Assembly: GCA_041740315.1 (NCBI GenBank)
Contig: JBGSMF010000094.1
Span: 1 to 64,000, forward strand
DNA: 64,000 nt
Direction of reading: 5' to 3'
Origin: JBGSMF01 sp041740315
Lineage (GTDB): Bacteria; Chloroflexota; Anaerolineae; Fen-1058
Part shown: positions 52,425 through 60,201 of the stretch, piece by piece
How the letters are laid out: each line of letters starts with the position of its first letter
How positions within the stretch are numbered: position 1 is the stretch's first letter
Made by a program: the position numbers and the translations under genes
The notes under the pieces: model-generated
What the model was told of the DNA's origin: nothing
The model's input: only the letters and a program-made list of their open reading frames with translations
Databases searched by the model: none

Positions 52425-53804
52425 ATGCCAGAAAATTATGACGTTATCATTGTCGGCGCAGGGCCGGCGGGCATTTTTGCCGCGCTGGAACTGAGCCGCC
52501 AGCCTGACCTGCGGATTGCCATTTTTGACAAAGGCCATTCCATTGACAAGCGGCACTGTCCCACGCGCCAGGGCAAACGGTGCGCCCATTGCCAGCCGTG
52601 CTCGATCATGACCGGCTGGGGAGGCGCCGGCGCGTTTAGCGATGGCAAGCTAACGCTATCTCCTGAATCCGGCGGGCACTTGGCCGAGCTATTGGGCGCA
52701 GAGCAGGCGCAAACGTTGATTGACGAGGTGGATCGCATCTACCTGGACTATGGCGCAAGCAAGACGGTCTATGGAGGCAGGACCGATGAATTTGAAGCCT
52801 GGGAAAAAAAGGCCGTGCTGGCGGGCTTGCGCTTGGTTCCGGTGCCCATCCGCCACCTGGGCACGGAACGCAGCGCCGAGATCATGGCGCGCATGTATGA
52901 CGAGCTGGTCAGGCGAGGCGTGCACGTCAGTACCCGCACACCCATTGAGCATATTCTGATCAACGGCGGCAATATCATTGGAGTTGAGACCCACAAAGGC
53001 GAGGTCATCAACGCGCCGTGTGTAATCATCGCGCCAGGCCGCGAAGGCGCAGCGTGGCTAAAAGCCGTAGCATCCAAGCTGGGGCTGGCCCTGGCCTGCA
53101 ATCCGGTGGATGTGGGAGTGCGGGTTGAACTGCCGGCGACGGTGGTAGAGCCTATCACCCAATTGTTGTACGAATTCAAGTTCTTGTTCTATTCACATAC
53201 TTTCGACGACCTGGTGAGGACATTTTGCATCTGCCCACATGGCGAAGTGACGCTGGAATATGCCAGCGGTGTGACAACGGTGAACGGGCACTCGTATGCC
53301 GAGCATAAAACACAAAACACCAACTTTGCGCTCTTGGTGAGCAAAAACTTTACCGAGCCATTTGACGACCCAGTGACCTACGGCCAATCTATCGCCCGGC
53401 TGGCCAATCTGCTGGGAGGTGGCGTGCTGGTGCAACGCCTGGGTGACCTGGAAGGCGGCCGCCGCACCAACGCCCAGCGACTCAGCCGCTCGGTCGTCAT
53501 CCCCTCGCTCAAGAGCGCCACACCCGGTGACCTGGGCCTGGTGCTGCCATATCGCCACATTGTCAACCTGCTGGAAATGCTGCACGCACTAGACCAGGTG
53601 ATGCCGGGCGTATGCTCGCCCCACACACTGTTGTACGGAATCGAGGTCAAGTTTTATTCCAACCGGCTCAAATTGACGCCCAGCCTGGAAACCGAGGTCA
53701 AGGGGCTATACGCCTGCGGAGACGGAGCGGGCATCACTCGCGGATTGGTGCAGGCTTCCGCTTCCGGGTTGATGGCAGCGCGGGCAATACTGACTAACCC
53801 TTGA
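52425..53804 (+). CDS. FAD-dependent dehydrogenase (COG2509 type)
   Basis: 459 residues: the dinucleotide site VIIVGAGPAGIFAALEL, the Cys-rich segment KRHCPTRQGKRCAHCQPCSI followed by MTGWGGAGAFSDGKLTL, and the C-terminal FAD motif LYACGDGAGITRGLVQA. This is the COG2509 pattern of uncharacterised FAD dehydrogenases. ATG 52425 has GGAG 8 bases upstream; the open frame extends further up but overlaps the previous gene. It is convergent with rtcB (stops overlap by 11 bases). Confidence 0.9.
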   Translation: MPENYDVIIVGAGPAGIFAALELSRQPDLRIAIFDKGHSIDKRHCPTRQGKRCAHCQPCSIMTGWGGAGAFSDGKLTLSPESGGHLAELLGAEQAQTLIDEVDRIYLDYGASKTVYGGRTDEFEAWEKKAVLAGLRLVPVPIRHLGTERSAEIMARMYDELVRRGVHVSTRTPIEHILINGGNIIGVETHKGEVINAPCVIIAPGREGAAWLKAVASKLGLALACNPVDVGVRVELPATVVEPITQLLYEFKFLFYSHTFDDLVRTFCICPHGEVTLEYASGVTTVNGHSYAEHKTQNTNFALLVSKNFTEPFDDPVTYGQSIARLANLLGGGVLVQRLGDLEGGRRTNAQRLSRSVVIPSLKSATPGDLGLVLPYRHIVNLLEMLHALDQVMPGVCSPHTLLYGIEVKFYSNRLKLTPSLETEVKGLYACGDGAGITRGLVQASASGLMAARAILTNP

Positions 53805-54501
53805 CCACGAGAATAGGCTCCAGGCGCGCCACCTTGCGCGCAATGCCGGCGCGATGCACCACCTCAACCACCGCGCTAACATCCTTATAGGCCTGCGGCG
53901 CTTCTTCTGCCAGGCCAGGCATAGAACCAGCGCGGATGGTGATGCCTCGGTGCTCAAGCTCACCCTTGAGTTTGTCGCCACGCACCTGTCTTTTGGCTTG
54001 CGCACGGCTCATCACACGCCCCGCCCCGTGGCACGAGCTGCCAAAGGTCTGTTCCATCGCTTGCTGGGTGCCCACCAGCACCCACGATTCTGTGCCCATC
54101 GAACCGGGAATGAGCACTGGCTGGCCGATCTCTCGATATTCGGGCGGCAGTCCCTCAAAGCCTGGGCCAAACGCGCGCGTAGCGCCTTTGCGGTGCACAC
54201 ACACCTTGACCTTTTGACCATCCACATCGTGCGTTTCGACTTTGGCCATGTTGTGGGTAATGTCGTACACCTGGAACACGTCAAAATTACGAGTGTGGCC
54301 CGCCAGCACCTGTTCGAAACTGCGCCGGATGTGGTGCAGCAGCACCTGCCGGTTGGCAAAAGCATAGTTGGCCGCACAAGCCATGGCGGCAAAATAGCTC
54401 TGGCCTTCGGGGCTATCGAACGGCGCGCAGACCAACTCGCGGTCGGGTAGGTCAATCTTGTACTTGCGCACAGCCGATTGGAACTCGTCCACATAATCGG
54501 T
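53794..54501 (-). CDS. rtcB: RtcB, C-terminal part after in-frame TGA
   Basis: This is the continuation of rtcB in the same frame after the TGA at 54502-54504, about 235 codons. It retains PDRELVCAPFDSPEGQSYF, AANYAFANRQ, DVFQVYDITHNMAKVE, the guanylylation His region VCVHRKGATRAF, PGSMGTESWVLVGT and SSCHGAGRVMSRAQA, all key parts of the RNA ligase. No frameshift is needed. A separate start at GTG 54492 has no good ribosome site. Without read-through or recoding the product would lack the GMP-accepting His. Confidence 0.85.
   Translation of the reverse strand, partial: TDYVDEFQSAVRKYKIDLPDRELVCAPFDSPEGQSYFAAMACAANYAFANRQVLLHHIRRSFEQVLAGHTRNFDVFQVYDITHNMAKVETHDVDGQKVKVCVHRKGATRAFGPGFEGLPPEYREIGQPVLIPGSMGTESWVLVGTQQAMEQTFGSSCHGAGRVMSRAQAKRQVRGDKLKGELEHRGITIRAGSMPGLAEEAPQAYKDVSAVVEVVHRAGIARKVARLEPILVVKG
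54474..54500 (-). other. Hairpin just after the rtcB TGA (SECIS-like candidate)
   Basis: In the mRNA, CCGAUU pairs with AAUCGG, and inside it GGA pairs with UCC around loop CGAGU, with AUGU bulged on the 5' side. The apical loop lies about 14 bases after UGA, slightly nearer than in known bacterial SECIS elements. Since this region is coding, the pairing could be chance. Confidence 0.3.
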
Positions 54502-54504
54502 TCA
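54502..54504 (-). other. In-frame TGA inside rtcB
   Basis: The codon lies in GFGHQI-TGA-TDYVDEF. The position is Cys in many bacterial RtcB proteins (GHQxCTDY) and Ala in others. One base change from TGC or TGT would give TGA. Confidence 0.9.
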
Positions 54505-56790
54505 AATCTGGTGACCAAAGCCGCGCGAACCGCAGTGAATCTGCACCGCTACCTGCCCTAAGGACAAACCCATTGCTTGGGCTGCCTGCTCGTCATAGAT
54601 TTCGACCACCTCGTCTACCTCGATAAAGTGGTTGCCCGCGCCCAAGGTGCCCACCTGCGACTTGCCGCGCTCTTTGGCTCGCTTGCTCACTTTATCGGGG
54701 TCGGCCCCGGCCATGCAGCCATGCTCCTCGGTGCGCGGCAGGTCTTCTGGCCGGGCATAGCCCTTGGCCAGCGCCCACCGGCTGCCCTTGACGCACACCT
54801 CGTCCAGCTCGCTCACCGTGATGGGGATGCTGCCCTTTTCACCCACGCCGCTGGGGCAATTTTGATACAAAGCGGTTGCCAGGTTGTTGACGTGTGGGGC
54901 AAGCTCCTCGCGGCCAAGATGCGTGCCCATGAGACGAACCCCGCAGTTAGAGACGACAAAGCCGTTGGCAATAAAGTTGTGGTCTGGGTGGGCTACAGTA
55001 AAGTCGTAAACGGTGTCCACGCCAGAGACTGGTTCAATGTTGGCAATGCGTTCCCAGACCATTCCACTTTGCCCCAGGCCAGCGGCGGCCTCGACCCGAT
55101 ACTCTTCGAAGCTGGGAAACTCGCGCCCAATATAAACATTGTCTGATTCCCCATATATCGAGCGTTCCAAGAATCGAGTGTTCACTGTACCAAACCCTGG
55201 CTGCCCTGCGCCTAATTTGGCTATAATCTGGCCAGGCATTATACCTACGGCGTGCATCGCTGCCGCCTGCCGGCGTATCTGCTGACGTTCTTCGACGGTC
55301 ATCTGCTTATGTTTCAGGTATTGGATTGCAAGATTAGCCAGAGCCTGGCGTTTATTATTGTATTCAAAGCCAATATTACTCCACAGATTAATCAAACTTT
55401 CGGTATTGGCAGAGAATCCAAGACGCAGCGTATATGATATAGAGCCATCTTTATTAGCAGTTCGACTACGTTCCTGGTAAATTCCCTGTGCTTCCACACC
55501 GAACTCACGGGCTAAGCTAGAGATTTTTGTCAGAAACTGATACCCACTTGCCAAATAGGGCTGACGTTTGTTCAGCGAAAGTTTAGGGCGTTGAAACTGA
55601 TGGTTTTTTCCTGTTTGGGCAGTCGGCCTAGTGAGCTCGGCCCCAAACAATCCAGCTAAGAAGAGCCGCTTTTGCCAAAGAGGGGCTTGACACAACCAGT
55701 CAGGCAAATCAAAATTCTGTTCGGCTTTTCTACCCAGCGGTGCACCCAGAGCTGCCAACAAAGCCACCAGACCAGTACTATTCACTTCAGTCTCAGAGGT
55801 GCCGCTGGCAAATTCGTGTTCGGTGCCATCAAGTGTAATACGACTGATACGTTGGCGCCGCTTAGTGTTGGTTGGGCCATAACCCAATTCAATCAGATCT
55901 GCTCGTATTTTTTCAATGTCCTCAGATTGACCATAAATCATCAAGACACCCTCTACCCTACCCCGGCTAAAATTCATTGTGCCGTCACCCCAGACATATC
56001 CAAGTAACTTGAGCAGGCGCGGCAGCAATGGGGAATCATAGTAAAGTGGCAGCAGGCCACGTCTTTCCAGTCCATGGATAGCAGCCGGAATGCCTCCACG
56101 CCCGTAGCTTTTACCGGCTTTGAGCAGCACTTTCTCAATATCTGCTTGCGTCACAATAATTTCGTGGGATGGCGGCGTATACACTACGCCTCTAAATGGA
56201 TAGACTGCAATCTGGTCCCCTGGCCCAAGCCTTCCAAGTTCCACCATGCCGTCCGGCGTCCAGAAGGGATGATCGGCTGTAGCAATGATTTCATCTCCCA
56301 CTTTTGTTATGAGCCGGTAAACAGGCGTAGTGGGGGAGCGGCTAAGATAATGCACAACAGATGTGCTTGCTTCCCGATTGTCGCCCAAATCTTGACAGCG
56401 GAGTATAGCGGTTGACCAATCCTGCGCCATTTCAGCAATAGGACGGGTGTATCCAAATGAAGTAAGGATGTTGCTATTACCACAAATACAGTTGATATCA
56501 TATCCCACACCGCCAGGCGAAATGATGCCATGCGGCAAGCGGGTGGCGGCCACACCCCCGATTGGAAAGCCATACCCAAGGTGACAGTCTGGCATGACGA
56601 TGGCATACTTGACCACGCCCGGCAAAGTGGCAGTGTTGATCAATTGCGTAATCGAATTGTCACCCAGCGCAGCTTCTAGCAAAGCCTCGTCGGCATAGAT
56701 ACGGGCAGGCACGCGCATATCCTGGCGAAAGCCCACCGGCACCTCCCACAAGTAATCATCAATCTTGACAAAATCCTTTTTGCTGACCAT
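54502..56790 (-). CDS. rtcB: RNA-splicing ligase RtcB, N-terminal part with intein, ending at TGA
   Basis: RtcB joins RNA 2',3'-cyclic phosphate ends to 5'-OH ends with GTP and Mn2+. The first 100 residues (N-extein) end in GGVGYDIN. A 515-residue intein follows (101-615). Then the C-extein resumes with CGVRLMGTHLGRE, whose first Cys is the Mn ligand, and runs to IHCGSRGFGHQI and TGA. With the part after the TGA, the spliced extein would be 483 residues, the normal RtcB length. ATG 56790 has GAGGAGG 7 bases upstream. It follows archease by 23 bases. Confidence 0.93.
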   Translation of the reverse strand: MVSKKDFVKIDDYLWEVPVGFRQDMRVPARIYADEALLEAALGDNSITQLINTATLPGVVKYAIVMPDCHLGYGFPIGGVAATRLPHGIISPGGVGYDINCICGNSNILTSFGYTRPIAEMAQDWSTAILRCQDLGDNREASTSVVHYLSRSPTTPVYRLITKVGDEIIATADHPFWTPDGMVELGRLGPGDQIAVYPFRGVVYTPPSHEIIVTQADIEKVLLKAGKSYGRGGIPAAIHGLERRGLLPLYYDSPLLPRLLKLLGYVWGDGTMNFSRGRVEGVLMIYGQSEDIEKIRADLIELGYGPTNTKRRQRISRITLDGTEHEFASGTSETEVNSTGLVALLAALGAPLGRKAEQNFDLPDWLCQAPLWQKRLFLAGLFGAELTRPTAQTGKNHQFQRPKLSLNKRQPYLASGYQFLTKISSLAREFGVEAQGIYQERSRTANKDGSISYTLRLGFSANTESLINLWSNIGFEYNNKRQALANLAIQYLKHKQMTVEERQQIRRQAAAMHAVGIMPGQIIAKLGAGQPGFGTVNTRFLERSIYGESDNVYIGREFPSFEEYRVEAAAGLGQSGMVWERIANIEPVSGVDTVYDFTVAHPDHNFIANGFVVSNCGVRLMGTHLGREELAPHVNNLATALYQNCPSGVGEKGSIPITVSELDEVCVKGSRWALAKGYARPEDLPRTEEHGCMAGADPDKVSKRAKERGKSQVGTLGAGNHFIEVDEVVEIYDEQAAQAMGLSLGQVAVQIHCGSRGFGHQI
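54946..56490 (-). mobile_element. Intein with LAGLIDADG-type homing endonuclease
   Basis: 515 residues inserted between Asn100 and the Cys of CGVR. Block A starts CICGNSNILTSFG; block B is GDEIIATADHPFWTPDG (TxxH). Endonuclease motifs are LLGYVWGDGTMN and FLAGLFGAELT. Blocks F and G are VYDFTVAHPDHNFIANGFVVSN, followed by the +1 Cys. The penultimate residue is Ser rather than the usual His, so splicing might be slow. Archaeal RtcB proteins have inteins at this same site. Confidence 0.93.
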
Positions 56791-56813
56791 CGTTTCCCTC
56801 CTCACGCCATCCT

Positions 56814-57224
56814 TCACACGTCGAACACAAGCGTCACTTGGTAAACGCCCTCTGAAAGCACAATCTTGAGATTGTGAAACGTGACCGCCTTGATCTGCTT
56901 GCGCAGCGGCACACCTAGCTGCCCGCGCGCCACCGCCCGCAACTGGTCGGGCGCAAAACTCGTAATTTCAAAGCGGCCGAACACCAGGCCTTCCACTTCG
57001 GTATAATATAGCAACTCGTTGAGCCAGTTGACCAGCAAAGCTTCGGCATCCACGCCCGTAACGTGAATCTGGCGCTCGACCTGCGGCTGCACCTCTGGCG
57101 CATCAACCGTGATGGCATACATCCCGCGAGCGGCATTGATAAACAACTCTGGCAGGCTAGCGCCGCGCACGCGCAAGGCCCAATCGGCCGTATGGTCAAC
57201 TTCAAAGAAATCACTTGCAGTCAT
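56814..57224 (-). CDS. Archease, RtcB cofactor
   Basis: 136 residues with the archease pattern: FEVDHTADWALRVRGASLPELFINAARGMYAI, then LLVNWLNELLYYTEVEGLVF, and the Lys/His-containing AVTFHNLKIV. Its Asp and His residues bind Ca2+ or Mg2+. Archease speeds RtcB guanylylation and multiple turnover. It is the first gene of a two-gene RNA repair operon with rtcB. Confidence 0.94.
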   Translation of the reverse strand: MTASDFFEVDHTADWALRVRGASLPELFINAARGMYAITVDAPEVQPQVERQIHVTGVDAEALLVNWLNELLYYTEVEGLVFGRFEITSFAPDQLRAVARGQLGVPLRKQIKAVTFHNLKIVLSEGVYQVTLVFDV

Positions 57225-57237
57225 GGCACAAAAAAAG

Positions 57238-57358
57238 GTAACTCACCCTCCCGCAGGTTCGGACACTTTTGGATGAGCAAACGCAACTCGATTTGGATTG
57301 CTGGCCCGCCCAGGCAGCTAAAATTCCAACCTGCGGGAGGGTAGGCTGAGCAAGTTGC
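57238..57358. repeat. MITE-like repeat, copy 2
   Basis: A 121-base element in reverse orientation to copy 1 (33721-33825), with the same inverted ends (ACCCTCCCGCAGGTT and AACCTGCGGGAGGGTAGG) and core (TTTGGATGAGCAAACGCAACT). It starts 14 bases upstream of the archease start codon and fills most of the gap to the FHA gene. Confidence 0.86.
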
Positions 57359-57437
57359 AAAAAAAGTATACAACACCTTGATAGTCTAGGCAACCGGCGG
57401 CTTGCCTCATATAAGGTGTTAGGCTACAATAGGCGCT

Positions 57438-58238
57438 ATGACAAAAAAGGCTCATCCCATTTCAAGGTTTGAGGCATTGGCCGAAAACCTGGTAGAAGGC
57501 ACCTTTAGCCGAATGTTTGCAGGGCGGCTACACCCGCTGGAGGTAGCCACTGCCCTGGCTCGGGCGACTGAAGATGCCCAGGTAGTCAACATGCGCGGCG
57601 AAAAGCTGGCCCCCAACGTCTACTGGGTCTATTTGAACCCGGATGACTATGAAGCCCTGCAAGGCGCGCACCCTACCCTACCCGATGATCTGGCTGGCTC
57701 GGTAGCCCAACTGGCAAGCCAGGCCGGGCTAATCTTGGCACAAAAACCGGTTGTGGAAATTCACTACAGCGACAAAATACCGCCCCGAAAAGTATCTGTC
57801 GCTGCCCGCTACATCCCGCCGGAAAATAGCCAGGCCGGCAGCACCGCCCAACTGGACCCGGTAGCCCAAGCTGCCGCGCGCCAGGCCGCCAACGCCGATC
57901 AAGCCGCGCAGCCATTTCTCATCCTGTATGGGACACGCACGGTTCAACTGAACGGCCCCTTGCTCACCCTGGGACGCAGTTTTGATAATGACATTGTGAT
58001 TGACGACGCGCGCGTCAGCCGGCGGCATGCGCAACTGCGCCAACGGGCCGGGCGCTATGCGATTTATGATCTGGGTTCTTCTGGCGGCACCAGCGTCAAC
58101 GGCACACGGGTGAGCGAATATATACTTTCTACTGGCGACGTCATTAGCCTGGCTGGCGTTGAGATCATTTATGGTGAAGACAGCCCCACACCACCCCCCA
58201 CTCCAGGCGTGCAAGACACACCTATAATGAAGAGATAG
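57438..58238 (+). CDS. FhaA-like protein (DUF3662 plus FHA domain)
   Basis: 266 residues: an N-terminal DUF3662 domain (ALAENLVEGTFSRMFAGRLHPLEVA, then LAPNVYWVYLNP), a Gln/Ala linker and an FHA domain (LTLGRSFDNDIVIDDARVSRRHAQLR, LGSSGGTSVNGTRV). FHA domains bind phosphothreonine. In Actinobacteria, FhaA lies with FhaB, RodA, PbpA and the Ser/Thr kinase PknB and controls cell-wall synthesis. The same set is partly present here. No kinase is in the window. Confidence 0.91.
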   Translation: MTKKAHPISRFEALAENLVEGTFSRMFAGRLHPLEVATALARATEDAQVVNMRGEKLAPNVYWVYLNPDDYEALQGAHPTLPDDLAGSVAQLASQAGLILAQKPVVEIHYSDKIPPRKVSVAARYIPPENSQAGSTAQLDPVAQAAARQAANADQAAQPFLILYGTRTVQLNGPLLTLGRSFDNDIVIDDARVSRRHAQLRQRAGRYAIYDLGSSGGTSVNGTRVSEYILSTGDVISLAGVEIIYGEDSPTPPPTPGVQDTPIMKR

Positions 58239-58250
58239 TTTCTAAAATAA

Positions 58251-58712
58251 ATGGAAATCACGCTATTCATCGGGCGGTTGATATTAACCGGGGTGCTGTA
58301 CCTGTTTCTGGCAGCAGTATTCGTTGTGCTGTGGCAAGACTTGCGCAAAGCAGCGCACAACAATGCGCCGCCGGCCCAAGACGTTAATAGCCGACTGGTT
58401 GTAATAGAGGGCAATGCAGACCTTCCTTCTGGCACAAACCTACCACTACAACCCTGCACAACTATTGGGCGAGGCCCGGCCAATGCCATCGTCCTGCCCG
58501 ATACTTTTGCCTCGGCTGAACACGCCATCATTGCGCTGCGAGACGGCCGGTGGTGGCTAGAAGACCGGGACAGCCGAAATGGAACAACGCTCAATGGCGT
58601 GCAGATCGAATCGCCAATCGTGTTGAGCGCCGATGATGTAATTGGCATAGGGCAAGTCAAATTAAGAGTGGCAAGCCTGTCTTGGCAGCCAGAGCAGAAT
58701 AAAGGAGAATGA
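58251..58712 (+). CDS. FhaB-like membrane-anchored FHA protein
   Basis: 153 residues: one N-terminal helix (about 8-30) and an FHA domain (TTIGRGPANAIVLPDTFASAEHAII, LEDRDSRNGTTLNGVQI). It matches FhaB/FipA-type proteins that sense phosphothreonine at the membrane. It lies 12 bases after the FhaA-like gene and one base before the SDR gene, so an operon is likely. Confidence 0.9.
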   Translation: MEITLFIGRLILTGVLYLFLAAVFVVLWQDLRKAAHNNAPPAQDVNSRLVVIEGNADLPSGTNLPLQPCTTIGRGPANAIVLPDTFASAEHAIIALRDGRWWLEDRDSRNGTTLNGVQIESPIVLSADDVIGIGQVKLRVASLSWQPEQNKGE

Positions 58713-58713
58713 C

Positions 58714-59505
58714 ATGGACCTTGGATTAGCCCATCAAGTCGCTTTGGTCACAGCAGCCAGCCGCGGGCTGGGCGCGGCGGTTGCGCGTCGCTTTGCCCAA
58801 GAGGGCGCGCGTGTGGTCTTGTGCGCCCGCGATGAGGATCGGTTGTCGGCGACTGTGGCTGACATCAAGATGAGCACAGGCGCAGAGATACTAGGCATTC
58901 AGGCCGATGTCACTGCGCCGGATGATACAGACGCGCTGGTCGCCCAGGTCATTGAAACATTCGGGCAAATTGACCATCTAATCGTCAATGCTGGCGGGCC
59001 ACCGGCAGGCGAATTTGCCAGTTTTCAGCCCAAGGACTGGGAAAAGGCCGCCCAGTTGACGCTGATGAGCGCCGTGCGCTTGTGTTACGCCGTGGTGCCG
59101 CATATGAAGCGACAGGGCAGCGGAAGCATTGTCTTCATTACCTCCGTCTCGGTCAAGCAGCCGCTGGACAACCTGATTTTGTCCAACAGCATCCGCATGG
59201 CCATAATCGGCCTGATGAAATCGCTTTCGCAAGAACTGGGGCCAGCCGGCATTCGAGTCAATGCGGTAGCGCCGGGGTGGACGCTGACCGAGCGCGTGAC
59301 CGAACTGCTCTCTGCGCGCGCCAAAGCCTCTGTCACCACGCCAGAGGCTGAAGCCGCCAAGATTGTGGCCGAAACGCCGTTAGGGCGAATGGGCCAGCCA
59401 AAAGAATTCGCCAACGCCACTGTCTTTCTGGCCAGCCCGGCGGCTTCATACATCACAGGGGTCACCTTGCCCATTGATGGTGGGGCGATTCGAGCTTCGC
59501 TCTGA
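58714..59505 (+). CDS. SDR-family protein without the usual catalytic Tyr-Lys
   Basis: 263 residues with a Rossmann fold: VTAASRGLGAAVAR (TGxxxGxG type), ADVTAPDD, LIVNAGGPPAG, FITSVSVKQPL and VAPGWTLTERV. The expected YxxxK is replaced by LSNSIRMAI, so the classical oxidoreductase chemistry is doubtful. Similar NAGGPP-type proteins are common in bacteria and lack a settled function. AAGGAG precedes ATG 58714. Confidence 0.86.
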   Translation: MDLGLAHQVALVTAASRGLGAAVARRFAQEGARVVLCARDEDRLSATVADIKMSTGAEILGIQADVTAPDDTDALVAQVIETFGQIDHLIVNAGGPPAGEFASFQPKDWEKAAQLTLMSAVRLCYAVVPHMKRQGSGSIVFITSVSVKQPLDNLILSNSIRMAIIGLMKSLSQELGPAGIRVNAVAPGWTLTERVTELLSARAKASVTTPEAEAAKIVAETPLGRMGQPKEFANATVFLASPAASYITGVTLPIDGGAIRASL

Positions 59506-59563
59506 ATTCCAGATTCAAAATTGCAGATTCAAAATTACAAATTCAAAACTTCAGATTTAAAAT
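59506..59563. repeat. AAATTTC-type repeat between genes
   Basis: About five imperfect units (ATTCCAGATTCAAAATTGCAG and similar) directly after the SDR stop and before the small gene at 59576. Same type as at 48774 and 49440. Confidence 0.8.
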
Positions 59564-59575
59564 TGGGAGGCAATC

Positions 59576-59761
59576 ATGAGCTATATTTACGCCGGTGCCG
59601 TGATTATATTTGGCACGTTGCTAGGCTTGGTCGTTTATCTTTATCGAGAAGGCGCCATTGCCAGCGGCAAGAGCGAGATCAAGGTCTTGGGCTTGACCAT
59701 CAAGTTAGGTAATGCGCAAAAGAAACAAGACATGCCAGAGCCGCCCGCTGCAACGCTTTAG
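59576..59761 (+). CDS. Small single-helix membrane protein
   Basis: 61 residues with one helix (about 4-24), then a basic segment (GKSEIKVLGLTIKLGN) and a Pro-rich tail. No family was recognised. GGGAGG 5 bases upstream of ATG supports the gene. It lies after the SDR gene. Confidence 0.7.
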   Translation: MSYIYAGAVIIFGTLLGLVVYLYREGAIASGKSEIKVLGLTIKLGNAQKKQDMPEPPAATL

Positions 59762-60201
59762 GAGCTAGCCATCATTATATTCACTTTGCGTCTTTGCAAC
59801 TCGGCGACCTGGCGCACCCTTCGACTGCACACCACGCAGCCTGAGCGGACACTGAGCGGAAGTCGAAGGAGCGTGGTGCTCCGCTCAGGGTGCTAAAATT
59901 GAAATATGACATTGTCAAGTTAACCACAAGTACACAAAGGGACACAAGTTTCCTTTTTCCTTTGCGTGCCTTTGTGCCCTTTGTGGTGAAAAAGGAAATT
60001 CCTACGGCCAGAGCCGTCCTATGGATTAACTCAAGTTACTCAGCCAGGCTGTTTTCACACAGAGTTACACGGAGAAAACAGAGATACACAGAGAAATTGG
60101 AGAGAAAACTCGATTAGCTCTGTGAAACTCTGTGTCTCCTCTGTGAATCTTTGTGTAACTGAGTAGTAATCTCGATAAACTAAGATCAGGAGCAGAAACA
60201 C
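59762..60201. other. Repeat-rich intergenic region
   Basis: No gene is supported in this 440-base stretch. It contains a CCTTCGACT/AGTCGAAGG inverted array with CCTGAGCGG units (59817-59895), a CACAAAGGG/CCCTTTGTG array (59925-59985), and an ACACAGAG/CTCTGTGT array (60056-60160). All can form long hairpins. The short open frame inside (59890-60117) is read through these repeats. Confidence 0.8.

Noticed and set aside
53794..54492. C-terminal rtcB part as an independent gene starting at GTG 54492
   Set aside because: No ribosome site precedes it, it lacks the metal-binding half of the ligase, and it continues the same frame as the upstream part.
53794..56790. TGA read as Trp by a changed genetic code
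   Set aside because: Many genes in the window end in TGA, including ATGA overlaps between co-transcribed genes, so TGA is a normal stop here.
59890..60117. A 75-codon open frame between the small membrane gene and mtnP
   Set aside because: It is read through three simple-repeat arrays and has no ribosome site.
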